A DNA stretch of 32,807 nt from Lachnospiraceae bacterium (lineage in GTDB: Bacteria; Bacillota; Clostridia; Lachnospirales; Lachnospiraceae), in the NCBI GenBank assembly GCA_022791815.1, contig JAAVZU010000029.1, positions 1-32,807 on the forward strand, read 5' to 3'. The position numbers were made by a program, and so were the translations under genes. This document shows positions 9,528 to 17,144 of the stretch, piece after piece. Under the pieces are notes generated by a model. It did no database searches and had not been told where the DNA came from. It worked only from the letters and a program-made list of their open reading frames with translations. Position 1 is the stretch's first letter; each line of letters opens with the position of its first letter.

Positions 9528-9666
9528 CTGGTGGTTTCTTAAATGCAAGTATTCATATCAAATGATGATGGTTATTTTTTAGATTAAACGGCTTTCCAAT
9601 AATGAATTTAATTTGACAAATTATATGAATAGTAACACAAAGAGACAAGAAAGGTTGGAAAAATGA

Positions 9667-9695
9667 TTGACATATTACTATTAACATGATATATT
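9667..9695 (+). promoter_or_regulatory. Strong SigA-type promoter for the cold-shock gene
   Basis: A perfect TTGACA (9667-9672), a 17-nt spacer and TATATT (9690-9695) are present, with TG one base before the -10. Transcription would start near 9702 and give a leader of about 44 nt. The remaining 9528-9666 gap has another TTGACA at 9613 with no matching -10, and no clear terminator for the aspS run. Confidence 0.75.
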
Positions 9696-9745
9696 GAATA
9701 TGTTGCAGATAATTGCAAGTAATATATTTTATGGAGGAACAACTC

Positions 9746-9946
9746 ATGAACAGAGGTACAGTTAAGTGGTTTAATAACCAAAAAGGATTCGGATTCATTT
9801 CTGATGCAGAAGGTAATGATGTTTTCGTTCACTACTCAGGACTTAATATGGAAGGATATAAGTCTCTTGAAGAAGGTCAGGAAGTAGAATACGAAGTAAT
9901 TGAAGGTGAAAAAGGACCACAAGCTACTAATGTAACAAGAATTTAA
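9746..9946 (+). CDS. cspA: Cold-shock domain protein
   Basis: A 66-residue single cold-shock domain, an OB-fold that binds single-stranded RNA or DNA and acts as an RNA chaperone. Both RNA-binding motifs are intact: KGFGFI (RNP1) and VFVHYS (RNP2). The start ATG is 7 nt after GGAGG and gives the usual opening [10 protein letters not shown]; the longer in-frame extension from 9713 has no ribosome site. It has its own strong promoter and is monocistronic, ended by the hairpin at 10120. The paralogue letter cannot be decided from sequence. Confidence 0.95.
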   Translation: MNRGTVKWFNNQKGFGFISDAEGNDVFVHYSGLNMEGYKSLEEGQEVEYEVIEGEKGPQATNVTRI

Positions 9947-10119
9947 TCAAATTTTTACTTTCATGTACCTTACTTTTATATATGGAAATAATGATTATAT
10001 GTAGTATGGTTCTGGTCTGTTGTTTTATTTGGTTTTAGTTATATATGCAGCTAACAGGAATCATGATGTATTAACATGTAGAAATATAGAGAATAAAGTA
10101 CCAAAAGTTATAATTGATT

Positions 10120-10156
10120 AAAAGCAGGCTGTCATTTTTGACAGCCTGCTTTTGTA
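10120..10156. terminator. Strong rho-independent terminator after cspA
   Basis: A perfect 15-bp stem (10120-10134 with 10139-10153) has a 4-nt TTTT loop. It carries an A-run on the 5' side and a T-run on the 3' side, so it can work in both directions. It ends the cspA transcript and insulates the signalling gene downstream. Confidence 0.85.
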
Positions 10157-10270
10157 ATTTGGCAGTATAGAAAAACTCAAACAGTAGAAGTCTGAAATAG
10201 AAATTATGTTGGAGAGGATGTTTCTTGTGCTATATAAGAACACTAAGGCATTCTTAAAACACCATTCAAC

Positions 10271-10299
10271 TTGCCTATATAATGAAGTTTTGGTATAAT
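10271..10299 (+). promoter_or_regulatory. SigA-type promoter for the GGDEF-EAL gene
   Basis: TTGCCT (10271-10276), a 17-nt spacer and a perfect TATAAT (10294-10299) are present. TG one base before the -10 box makes it an extended -10. The leader to the start codon is about 50 nt. Confidence 0.65.
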
Positions 10300-10358
10300 A
10301 AAGGTAGTGTCAAGAATGGGAGAATGATAAGTCGCAAAAGATATCAGGGGGTGCTGGT

Positions 10359-12761
10359 TTGAGAGTAAATTTAAAAAGACAGTTCGTAGAGATGATAGAG
10401 TATATAGAATTTCCTGTAATTATTTATATTTATGAAACAGGGAAAGTGGCAGCATTGAATAAATTTGCTCAGACAGCTTTAAATGGAGGCTTATGTCAAA
10501 ATGTAAATTTATTGTGGGCAGATCAGAAAAAGTTAAAATTGTCTGACGAAATATTAGAGGGAAGAAGCCGCTATTATTTTGGAAAAGAAATTTTAATAGG
10601 AAACGATATTAAAAGTATAGACATGGAATTAAACGTAATCACATGTGGAGGAGAGCATATTGTGGTTATGTTTTTTGACCAAAGTTATAAACAACCTTTT
10701 CGTGTAGATATGGATAAATTACATCCAAGATTGGTATGGAAGGATATTGATGGAAAATATACTGTAATTAGTGGAAAAGCTAAAAGCGATATAGAAGAAT
10801 ATCTGGCACTCAAATCCCGGCTTGAAGAAGTTAGCCCACAGGTAAAAGAGCTATTCGAGGAGTATAACCGGATAGAAACGGAAGTGAAAGTCCGTCAGGA
10901 GCCATTGTTTTGTCATATGGAACAGATTAACTTTGAACAGGACAAACCATATTATGTAAGAATGAACAGGATACCTATTTATGATAAAAAGATTGGATAT
11001 CAGGGAATGCTGATGATGTATATGCCCGTATTGTCAAAGGACGATTATGAGAAGTTGTTTAATTATTCACTTTGTGAGAATGCAACGCTCAGAGATTGTT
11101 TAATGAGTGAAGGTATAATTATGGTAGGATTGACTTATGAAGAGACATTGCCTATTATTTATGCAACACCTAATATTCAGAATTTTGGATATTCTATAGA
11201 AGCAATTATGGGGCAACAGATGACATGGAAAGATTTGATTCATGAGGAAGATGCAGAGAGGGTAATGGAAGAACTTCAAAAGGGGATTCTTCATAAAGAA
11301 AAGAGTATACATCAAAAGTTTCGTGTAAAAACCCGGGATGAAAATGAAATTTGGGTAGATAGTATAACATTTGGAAAAGATTTTTGTGAAGGTGAGCATA
11401 TAAAAATTATTCTTAAGATGGTTCAATCTGCAGTATCGGAACCTGCAAGAAAGATTTTGATGAAAAAAGAAACATATCTTGATTTTTTAACAGGACTTCC
11501 AAACCGTATGAAATACGAGGAAGATGCTCAAAAACAAATAGAGGTGGCATTAACAAATCACAAAAAGGGTTTTGTAATTATGTTGGATTTGGATGATTTC
11601 CGGCATATTAATGAAGCATTTGGGACGGAATACGGAGATATTTTATTAAAACAGGTAGCAAAAGCTTTGAATGATATTCCAGAAATTGAGAACTATTGTT
11701 ATCGTGTAGATGGGGACGAATTTTTGTTATTTGTAAAAGGAGAATATGCAAAACAAACAGAAGAAATTATTCAACAGTGTTTAAAGCTTTTTCATACCAG
11801 TTGGACATTAGAAGATAAAGAGTGTTTTTGCTCTGTAAGTATTGGGATTACAGAATATCCGAAAGACAGTGCTAATCCAAAAGAGTTGTTAAAATATGCA
11901 GATGCTGCTGTTTATGAGGCAAAGAAAAAAGGAAAGAACCGTATTCAGCATTACAAAAAAGCAGTTTTAAACTCTTCTATTGAGAGGGTAAATTATGAAA
12001 AACATTTGCGTAAAGCAATTACAAAAGGCTGTGTAGAATTTGAGATGTTTTTTCAGCCAATAGTAAGAACAACTACAAAAGAAGTGATTTCCGCAGAAGC
12101 ATTGGTACGATGGTATAGTCCGGAACTCGGATTTATTACTCCAATTAATTTTATTTCTTTATCTGAATATTTGGGGTTAATTGTGCCTTTGGGAGAATAT
12201 GTGTTGAGAGAAACATTTTCTGCCTGCAAACGTTGGAATGATACATATAATAAAGACTTTAAGGTCGCAGTGAATTTGTCTGTAGTACAACTAGTGCAGC
12301 CTAACATTGTAGACCGGATTATGGAAATTGCAAGAGTAACAGGAGTCAATACAGATAATATTATCCTAGAAGTGACAGAGAGTCTTGCTGTAGAAGATAT
12401 GAATTTAATGAAGTCTGTACTTAGCCAGCTTAGAGAGAATGGATTTAGCATTGCATTAGATGATTTTGGTACAGGATATTCTTCGCTAAATCATATTATG
12501 GAGATGCCGTTAAATTATGTAAAGATTGATAAAAGTTTTGTGTCTGGATATGGAACAGAAAGTTTTAATCCAAGTTTACTGAGTGCGATTACAGAGTTGG
12601 CACATAGTGTAAATATGGAAGTTGTTGTAGAAGGTGTAGAAACAAAACAGCAGATGGAATTTCTTATGTTTTTAAATACAGATAAACTGCAAGGCTATTT
12701 GTATGGTAAACCTATGCCAAGAGAGGAATTTGAACAACGGTTTTTTGGAGTACATTTATAA
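10359..12761 (+). CDS. PAS-GGDEF-EAL protein, probable c-di-GMP phosphodiesterase
   Basis: An 800-residue cytosolic signalling protein with no clear membrane segment. The N-terminal ~220 residues look PAS-like, and a clearer PAS domain spans about 245-355 (YATPNIQNFGYSIEAIMGQ). The GGDEF domain follows (DFLTGLPNR, LDLDDFRHINEAFG). Its signature reads DGDEF (D451-F455), with the first glycine replaced, so cyclase activity is doubtful and the domain may instead bind GTP as a regulator. The EAL domain has all key elements: EAL at 580-582, DDFGTGYSS, KIDKSF, VVEGVET and QGYLYGKPM, so c-di-GMP hydrolysis is likely. The start is TTG, 5-6 nt after AGGGGG. It has its own promoter and is followed by the REC-Hpt gene. 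Confidence 0.92.
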   Translation: MRVNLKRQFVEMIEYIEFPVIIYIYETGKVAALNKFAQTALNGGLCQNVNLLWADQKKLKLSDEILEGRSRYYFGKEILIGNDIKSIDMELNVITCGGEHIVVMFFDQSYKQPFRVDMDKLHPRLVWKDIDGKYTVISGKAKSDIEEYLALKSRLEEVSPQVKELFEEYNRIETEVKVRQEPLFCHMEQINFEQDKPYYVRMNRIPIYDKKIGYQGMLMMYMPVLSKDDYEKLFNYSLCENATLRDCLMSEGIIMVGLTYEETLPIIYATPNIQNFGYSIEAIMGQQMTWKDLIHEEDAERVMEELQKGILHKEKSIHQKFRVKTRDENEIWVDSITFGKDFCEGEHIKIILKMVQSAVSEPARKILMKKETYLDFLTGLPNRMKYEEDAQKQIEVALTNHKKGFVIMLDLDDFRHINEAFGTEYGDILLKQVAKALNDIPEIENYCYRVDGDEFLLFVKGEYAKQTEEIIQQCLKLFHTSWTLEDKECFCSVSIGITEYPKDSANPKELLKYADAAVYEAKKKGKNRIQHYKKAVLNSSIERVNYEKHLRKAITKGCVEFEMFFQPIVRTTTKEVISAEALVRWYSPELGFITPINFISLSEYLGLIVPLGEYVLRETFSACKRWNDTYNKDFKVAVNLSVVQLVQPNIVDRIMEIARVTGVNTDNIILEVTESLAVEDMNLMKSVLSQLRENGFSIALDDFGTGYSSLNHIMEMPLNYVKIDKSFVSGYGTESFNPSLLSAITELAHSVNMEVVVEGVETKQQMEFLMFLNTDKLQGYLYGKPMPREEFEQRFFGVHL

Positions 12762-12799
12762 ATAATAAATAGACATGTATTACAAATGACTTTATATTT

Positions 12800-12828
12800 T
12801 TTACATACATAAAACAAGTTTGTGTTAT
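12800..12828 (+). promoter_or_regulatory. Possible promoter for the REC-Hpt gene
   Basis: TTTACA (12800-12805), a 17-nt spacer and TGTTAT (12823-12828) are present. The -10 matches only four of six positions. Read-through from the GGDEF-EAL gene is also possible, because the 125-bp gap has no terminator. Confidence 0.35.
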
Positions 12829-12886
12829 CAGAACACATTTTTATCTATGAACGAATATTGTTATGTATTAGGAAGGGAGGAAGAAG

Positions 12887-13945
12887 ATGGGGGTAGAGAT
12901 TGCATTTAGGGCAGAGGGGATTAAAGCGCTGGTAGTAGATGATAATAAGGTAAATACTATGGTTGTAGCTAGTATGTTAGAGCAGTTTTCTATACCAGTT
13001 ACAGAAGTTTATTCTGGAAAAGAAGCAATTGAGAAAGAACGGTTAGAAGAGTTTGATATTATATTTATGGATTATCTGATGCCTGAGATGAATGGAATTG
13101 AAGCGACAGAAGAAATCCGAAAATTAGGAAAAACAAAGCGTCCAATTATTGTAGCGCTTTCTGCAAATGAAACAAAAGAACTAAAAGGGCGTTTTGAACA
13201 GGCTGGTGTAGATGATGTAATGGTAAAACCGTTGGGATTAGAGGCCGTTTGCCGGATTTTGCAGAAATGGTTTCCTGATAAAACAATAGAATCTGACGGA
13301 TGCTATATGAAAGAGCAGGATTCAGAGAAGAATGCATTGTTAGATGCTTTTTCTACAATTGATGAATTGGATGTGGAGAAAGGACTTAGTCATCTTGCAA
13401 ACTCTGCAAATAATTATATCAAGGTTATTAAAGCAGCGGTGGATAATCTTCATGCAGAACAAAACAGGCTTAGCATGTATCAGGCTTCACAGGTTCAAGT
13501 GACTTCTATGAAAAATTGTTTCCACAGTTTAAAGGGTGTTTTTTTGAATCTGGGTGTAAACCGGTTATCAAATCAATCCCAGCTTTTTGAACTTGCGTGT
13601 GAAAATCAGCAAGAGGAATACATTAGAACCAGCTTGGAGAGTTATTTACAGGATTTGGATGATTTTACAATACAGTTAGAGGAAGCATTGTTAAAGTATG
13701 ATGCAACTTATACTAAGAGCAGAGAGGAAAGATATATTCCAATAAGTGAAGAAGAGTTTGCCGAATGTGTGGAAGAACTGAAATATTATCTTTCCAGATA
13801 TGAATTTAATTTTCTTCCTGAATTAACAGAAAAATTAGTTTATGCAACAACGGGATCGGAGAGGGAGAAGATGAACCAGATAGCAAAACAAGTACAATGT
13901 TTTCAATACGAAGAAGCATTAAAAATGTTACAACAAGTGGAATAA
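12887..13945 (+). CDS. Response regulator with C-terminal Hpt domain (REC-Hpt)
   Basis: A 352-residue phosphorelay protein. The receiver domain (about 12-130) has the acidic pair D18/D19, phospho-acceptor D62 (FMDYLMPEMNG), S92 and K114. A histidine phosphotransfer domain follows with H213 in HSLKG. A further ~70-residue helical tail (from about 283) has no motif that I can assign. This domain pair usually forms the C-terminal end of hybrid sensor kinases; here it stands alone and no kinase is in the window, so its phosphodonor is elsewhere. A strong GGGAGGAAG ribosome site precedes the ATG. A terminator follows directly. A link to the neighbouring c-di-GMP gene is inference from position. 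Confidence 0.88.
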   Translation: MGVEIAFRAEGIKALVVDDNKVNTMVVASMLEQFSIPVTEVYSGKEAIEKERLEEFDIIFMDYLMPEMNGIEATEEIRKLGKTKRPIIVALSANETKELKGRFEQAGVDDVMVKPLGLEAVCRILQKWFPDKTIESDGCYMKEQDSEKNALLDAFSTIDELDVEKGLSHLANSANNYIKVIKAAVDNLHAEQNRLSMYQASQVQVTSMKNCFHSLKGVFLNLGVNRLSNQSQLFELACENQQEEYIRTSLESYLQDLDDFTIQLEEALLKYDATYTKSREERYIPISEEEFAECVEELKYYLSRYEFNFLPELTEKLVYATTGSEREKMNQIAKQVQCFQYEEALKMLQQVE

Positions 13946-13950
13946 AAAAG

Positions 13951-13976
13951 AAAAGACCTTCTATAGGTCTTTTTTT
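13951..13976 (+). terminator. Rho-independent terminator after the REC-Hpt gene
   Basis: A 9-bp stem (AAAAGACCT at 13951-13959 with AGGTCTTTT at 13965-13973), a 5-nt loop and a run of Ts up to 13976, starting 5 nt after the stop codon. Confidence 0.85.
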
Positions 13977-13986
13977 GAAAGAGGAG

Positions 13987-14019
13987 TGCCTGACAGGTTG
14001 GGGAGTAACTTGTCAGGCA
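13987..14019. repeat. Inverted repeat without a T-run
   Basis: TGCCTGACA (13987-13995) is the exact reverse complement of TGTCAGGCA (14011-14019). A G-T wobble and a GTT/AAC step extend the stem to 13 bp with a 7-nt loop. It lies 10 bp after the terminator of the REC-Hpt gene. No T-run follows on either strand, so it is not a second ordinary terminator. The rest of the 328-bp gap holds the promoter at 14095 and the palindrome at 14240. Confidence 0.6.
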
Positions 14020-14094
14020 TGTTATAAAAAATCGAATCGGCTAACAATTATAACAAATATAATATCTATTAGTCAAACTTGTTTGCTTTTCTTA

Positions 14095-14123
14095 TTGATT
14101 TAAGTATACTCGGAAGATATGAT
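14095..14123 (+). promoter_or_regulatory. Probable promoter for the glycosyltransferase gene
   Basis: TTGATT (14095-14100), a 17-nt spacer and TATGAT (14118-14123) are present. The leader to the start codon would be about 145 nt. Confidence 0.45.
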
Positions 14124-14239
14124 AAGACTATGGATACTTTGTAAACAATTTGTTAAGAAATTAAAAACGATATAGTCATGACTTTGTGGTGATATGGGAA
14201 TCTGTATAAAAATTCAAAGTCTAAATTGAGTTTCGCAAT

Positions 14240-14260
14240 TATCTATAAGAATTATAGATA
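14240..14260. promoter_or_regulatory. Palindrome before the glycosyltransferase start
   Basis: TATCTATAA (14240-14248) and TTATAGATA (14252-14260) form a perfect 9-bp palindrome with a 3-nt spacer, ending 2 nt before the AAGGAG ribosome site. It could be an operator, or an RNA hairpin that limits ribosome access. No binding protein can be named. Confidence 0.4.
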
Positions 14261-14273
14261 GGAAGGAGAAAAA

Positions 14274-15329
14274 ATGATTACGATTAGTTTATGTATGATT
14301 GTAAAAAATGAGGAAAGAGTGTTGGCAAGATGTCTGGATAGCATAAAGGAACTTATGGATGAAATTATTATTGTAGATACAGGATCTACAGATAGGACAA
14401 AAGAGATTGCACGGAAGTATACAGATAAAATATATGATTTTGTGTGGAATGATGATTTTTCGGAAGTAAGAAATTATTCTTTTTCAAAAGCGAATATGGA
14501 ATATATTTATGTGGCAGATGCAGATGAAGTGCTTGATGAAGAAAATAGAAAACGTTTTTATCAGTTGAAGAAAGTGTTGTTGCCAGAAATTGATATTGTA
14601 CAGATGTATTATTGTAACCAGTTAAAATACAATACAACATATAATTTTGATAAGGAATATCGTCCAAAACTTTATAAAAGGATTAGAGAATTTCGATGGC
14701 ATGATCCAATACATGAAAGTGTACGTTTAGAGCCAATGGTGTTTGACAGCGATATTTCTATACTTCATTTGCCAGAAGAAAACCATGGATCAAGAGATTT
14801 TTCTGTATTTCAGAAAATATGGAAAAGAGGAGAAGTATTTAATAAAAAAATGCTTCAAATGTATGCAAGGGAATTGTTTATTACAGGAGAAGAAAAGGAT
14901 TTTGTAGAAGCAAAGGGAGTTTTTCATGAGATATTTAAGGAAGAGGACAGAGATTTAGAAGAAATAAAAGCGGCTTCTTTGGTGTTGGCAAGAGGTTATC
15001 ATATTGAGAATCAAGTGTCTGAATTTTTTAAGTATATTATGAAAGATATGGTAACAGAACCATCTTCAGAAGGTTGTTATGAATTGGGAACTTTTTACCT
15101 GGAACAAAAAGATTATGAGGAAGCATGTAATTGGTTTATCAATGCAATAGAGGGAAGTGAAGCATACTTGAATATTCTTTATCAGAAAGAATTACCTCTT
15201 GTCCGGCTTATGGATTGCTATGAGATATTGGAAAAGAATGCTATAAAAATAGGTAATCATAATTTGGCAGAACAATATAAAACAGTTAGGGAAAATCTAC
15301 TGGAAAAGTATAGTAACGATTTAGAATAA
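14274..15329 (+). CDS. Family 2 glycosyltransferase with TPR-like C-terminus
   Basis: A 351-residue cytosolic protein. The N-terminal GT-A domain opens with ISLCMIVKNEE, then VDTGSTDRT and the metal-binding ADADE. This pattern matches the SunS-like group of GT2 enzymes. The C-terminal ~140 residues are helical with TPR-like pairs (YELGTFYLEQKDYEEACNWF), often used to bind a protein or peptide acceptor. The sugar donor and acceptor are unknown; flagellin or another surface protein is a possibility given the flagellar genes in the window, but that is inference. Strong AAGGAG ribosome site 5 nt before the ATG. It converges with rnpB, with 34 bp between them. Confidence 0.88.
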   Translation: MITISLCMIVKNEERVLARCLDSIKELMDEIIIVDTGSTDRTKEIARKYTDKIYDFVWNDDFSEVRNYSFSKANMEYIYVADADEVLDEENRKRFYQLKKVLLPEIDIVQMYYCNQLKYNTTYNFDKEYRPKLYKRIREFRWHDPIHESVRLEPMVFDSDISILHLPEENHGSRDFSVFQKIWKRGEVFNKKMLQMYARELFITGEEKDFVEAKGVFHEIFKEEDRDLEEIKAASLVLARGYHIENQVSEFFKYIMKDMVTEPSSEGCYELGTFYLEQKDYEEACNWFINAIEGSEAYLNILYQKELPLVRLMDCYEILEKNAIKIGNHNLAEQYKTVRENLLEKYSNDLE

Positions 15330-15363
15330 TAGACAATACAATATAATTTTTGAACAAATAAAA

Positions 15364-15713
15364 ATGAGTAGCACTATAAGCCGAGTTCTGTATTCGATGA
15401 TCATCTATCTAGTTCTGGTGTTGCCATCAGACTCAAGCGACCTACCCGAAAGCGTGACGGGCAGCCACATGGCTTTCTGTTCGGTCTTGCTTCGGATGGG
15501 GTTTACATCTGCCATCTTTGTTACCAAAGATGCGGTGAGCTCTTACCTCGCCTTTCCACCCTGGCACTGTATACACAGTGTGGTATATTTCTGTTGCACT
15601 AGCCTTGGAGTCGCCTCCACCGGACGTTATCCGGCATCCTGCCCTATGAAGCTCGGACTTTCCTCACCTAAAGCCTTTCGGCATTTATAGGCGCGATCAT
15701 CTGTGCTACTCAT
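15364..15713 (-). ncRNA. rnpB: RNase P RNA
   Basis: The catalytic RNA of RNase P, which trims the 5' ends of tRNA precursors. On the minus strand the conserved pieces appear in order: GAGGAAAGTCCGAGCTTC, the ACAGAAATATACC segment, GGTAAGAGCTCACCG, and near the 3' end ACAGAACTCGGCTTATAG. The ends pair perfectly as P1 (ATGAGTAGCAC at the 5' end with GTGCTACTCAT at the 3' end, 11 bp), which sets the limits at about 350 nt. A T-run follows the 3' P1 strand and probably ends transcription. The exact mature ends may differ by a few nt. The plus-strand reading frame across it is not a gene. Confidence 0.95.
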
Positions 15714-15725
15714 GAAGTATTTCCA

Positions 15726-15754
15726 ATTTTATCATAAATATCTAAAATTGTAAA
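15726..15754 (-). promoter_or_regulatory. Promoter for rnpB
   Basis: On the minus strand, TTTACA (15754-15749), a 17-nt spacer and TAAAAT (15731-15726) with TG one base upstream. Transcription would start a few nt before the P1 stem of the RNase P RNA. Confidence 0.65.
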
Positions 15755-15800
15755 GAAGTTAAAACATTATTATATTAATGGGAAATAACAATTCAGGCGG

Positions 15801-15826
15801 GTCTTGCACACTCTGCTGTGCAAGAC
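15801..15826. repeat. Perfect 10-bp inverted repeat
   Basis: GTCTTGCACA (15801-15810) and TGTGCAAGAC (15817-15826) pair perfectly around a 6-nt loop. No T-run follows on either strand. It lies between the divergent rnpB and hemerythrin promoters. Nothing else is evident in 15755-15940. Confidence 0.55.
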
Positions 15827-15942
15827 TGTAAGAAAGACTATAACAAGATTAGAATTTGTTATTATTTTACTGATAACAGATGGTAAAAATAAAAATGAGT
15901 CTTTGTATAGAGTTTTTAGGAAAAGACCAGAACTTTTTGGTT

Positions 15943-15999
15943 TTTACGAGTGAAATGTGATTTATTATAATAGACAAACACAAATATTTTTTTTATAAT
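15943..15999 (+). promoter_or_regulatory. Tandem SigA-type promoters for the hemerythrin gene
   Basis: Two overlapping sets are visible. The first is TTTACG (15943-15948), 17 nt, TATAAT (15966-15971). The second is TAGACA (15971-15976), 17 nt, TATAAT (15994-15999). The second has the better -35 and a leader of about 30 nt. Two perfect -10 boxes 28 nt apart suggest strong or doubly controlled expression. Confidence 0.6.
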
Positions 16000-16034
16000 T
16001 GAGATAATAAAAATGCAAGTGAAGGGGGAACTGA

Positions 16035-16925
16035 ATGATGCATGAAGTGGAATGGAATGAAAGATTTAATATAGGTGTAGGAATTGTTGATAAGGCACAT
16101 CAGAGATTGTTTTCTATTGTACATAGGTTGATGAATTTTAGTGAAGATGAAAAACGCAGCCAATGGGCATGCGCAGAAGGGATCAAATATTTTAAAAGCT
16201 ATGCGGTGAAACATTTTGCTGAAGAAGAGGAATATATGAGATCTATTGATTACAATGGATATACTATGCATAAACGTTTGCATGATAATATGCGGTATAA
16301 GGTACTTCCAGCACTGGAAAAAGACTTAGAGGACTCAGATTATTCTGAAGAATCTATTCATCACTTTTTGGGAATTTGTCTTGGGTGGCTGACTGGACAT
16401 ATTCTGATTGAAGATCGTGCAATTACAGGAAGGACTGTAAATAAATGGAAAGAGGAACAGACGGGGACAGAGGTAGAGACTTTAGAAAAAACAATTTCCC
16501 ATGTAACGAATGAGGTATTTAAACTGGAATCAAAAATTGTCAGTGAGCATTATGCAGGAGAAGATTTTGGAGATGCAATTATCTATCGGATAACTTATCG
16601 TTCTGGAGAAAAGGAACAATGGCAGATATTTTTTGTGCTTGAGGAAAAGTTAGTTTTAGCTACAGTTGGTGAAATGCTTGGTGTCAAATTTCAAAGAGTA
16701 GATAAAATGGTGATTGATGCAACAAAACAGATATCACAGCAGTTGTTAAAGTGTCTTGGAATGTATTTTAAGGTTACAGGACAGTATAAATTTGAGAAAG
16801 ATCATCTGTTGACTAGAGACCAGCTTTTACAGGAATTTAACTCAGCATATCCTTATTATAGTTTGTTGTTTGATACAGGTATAGGATATTTTGCCTTTTG
16901 TGCGAAGAAGAGAATAATCCGGTAA
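16035..16925 (+). CDS. Bacteriohemerythrin with extra C-terminal domain
   Basis: A 296-residue cytosolic protein. Residues 1-135 form a hemerythrin domain that binds oxygen, or in some proteins NO, at a di-iron site. All seven ligands are present with the usual spacing: H22, H60, E64, H79, H83, H122 and D127. A second domain (about 150-296) follows; it is alpha/beta in character and faintly recalls CheX/CheC-type chemotaxis phosphatases, but I cannot assign it. The start is ATG at 16035 behind AAGGGGG, with ATG 16038 equally possible. Tandem promoters precede it. In an anaerobe the likely role is oxygen sensing or buffering; coupling to motility is inference. Confidence 0.88.
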   Translation: MMHEVEWNERFNIGVGIVDKAHQRLFSIVHRLMNFSEDEKRSQWACAEGIKYFKSYAVKHFAEEEEYMRSIDYNGYTMHKRLHDNMRYKVLPALEKDLEDSDYSEESIHHFLGICLGWLTGHILIEDRAITGRTVNKWKEEQTGTEVETLEKTISHVTNEVFKLESKIVSEHYAGEDFGDAIIYRITYRSGEKEQWQIFFVLEEKLVLATVGEMLGVKFQRVDKMVIDATKQISQQLLKCLGMYFKVTGQYKFEKDHLLTRDQLLQEFNSAYPYYSLLFDTGIGYFAFCAKKRIIR

Positions 16926-16934
16926 AGAAAAAAT

Positions 16935-17100
16935 GAAAGTGTTGGTTACTCCGCACTACATACTTTTAAAACCACCTAATATGTACTCGCAATTCTGGAT
17001 ATCCTTCTAGTGGCTCATACACATTAGGTTCTACGATAGATATAGCAGTTAGTTTGTGTGCAAGCACAAATTAACTGCTATATCTATCAATAACACTTTC
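16935..17100. repeat. 166-bp fold-back element of unknown type
   Basis: The ends GAAAGTGTT (16935-16943) and AACACTTTC (17092-17100) are exact inverted repeats. Inside is a 24-bp stem (17035-17058 with 17065-17088, one G-T pair) around a 6-nt loop. A further imperfect pair, CCTAATATGT (16975-16984) with ACACATTAGG (about 17020-17029), also folds. GGTAAAG occurs just outside both ends (16921-16927 and 17103-17109). On the minus strand the outer stem is followed by ATTTTTTCTTT. An open minus-strand stretch of about 33 codons stops at 16966. It could be a MITE-like element, a structured RNA or a gene remnant. No transposase is present. Confidence 0.5.
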
Positions 17101-17115
17101 ATGGTAAAGTCTGCC

Positions 17116-17144
17116 TTGCAAAAATCTACAGAAAATAATATAAT
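17116..17144 (+). promoter_or_regulatory. SigA-type promoter for pssA
   Basis: TTGCAA (17116-17121), a 17-nt spacer and a perfect TATAAT (17139-17144). The leader to the chosen pssA start is about 185 nt, with no structure that I can support. Confidence 0.65.

Larger units (their letters stand above)
9947..10358. other. Intergenic region after cspA
   Basis: About 410 bp without a gene. It holds a 170-nt AT-rich stretch with no ORF or structure that I can support, then the terminator at 10120-10156, then a promoter at 10271-10299 for the next gene. The terminator's distance from cspA gives its mRNA an unusually long 3' tail. Confidence 0.6.

Noticed and set aside
12053-12451. A 132-codon minus-strand frame inside the EAL domain
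   Set aside because: It lies within a strongly conserved coding region, with no ribosome site or recognisable protein.
13897-14103. A plus-strand frame of 68 codons after the REC-Hpt gene
   Set aside because: It overlaps the end of the previous gene and reads through its terminator and the following hairpin; no ribosome site.
14155-14180. A second sigma-D promoter before the glycosyltransferase (ACGATAT core)
   Set aside because: No TAAA box lies at the required distance upstream.
15364-15690. A plus-strand frame of 108 codons
   Set aside because: It lies across the RNase P RNA on the other strand, with no ribosome site; RNA conservation explains the sequence.
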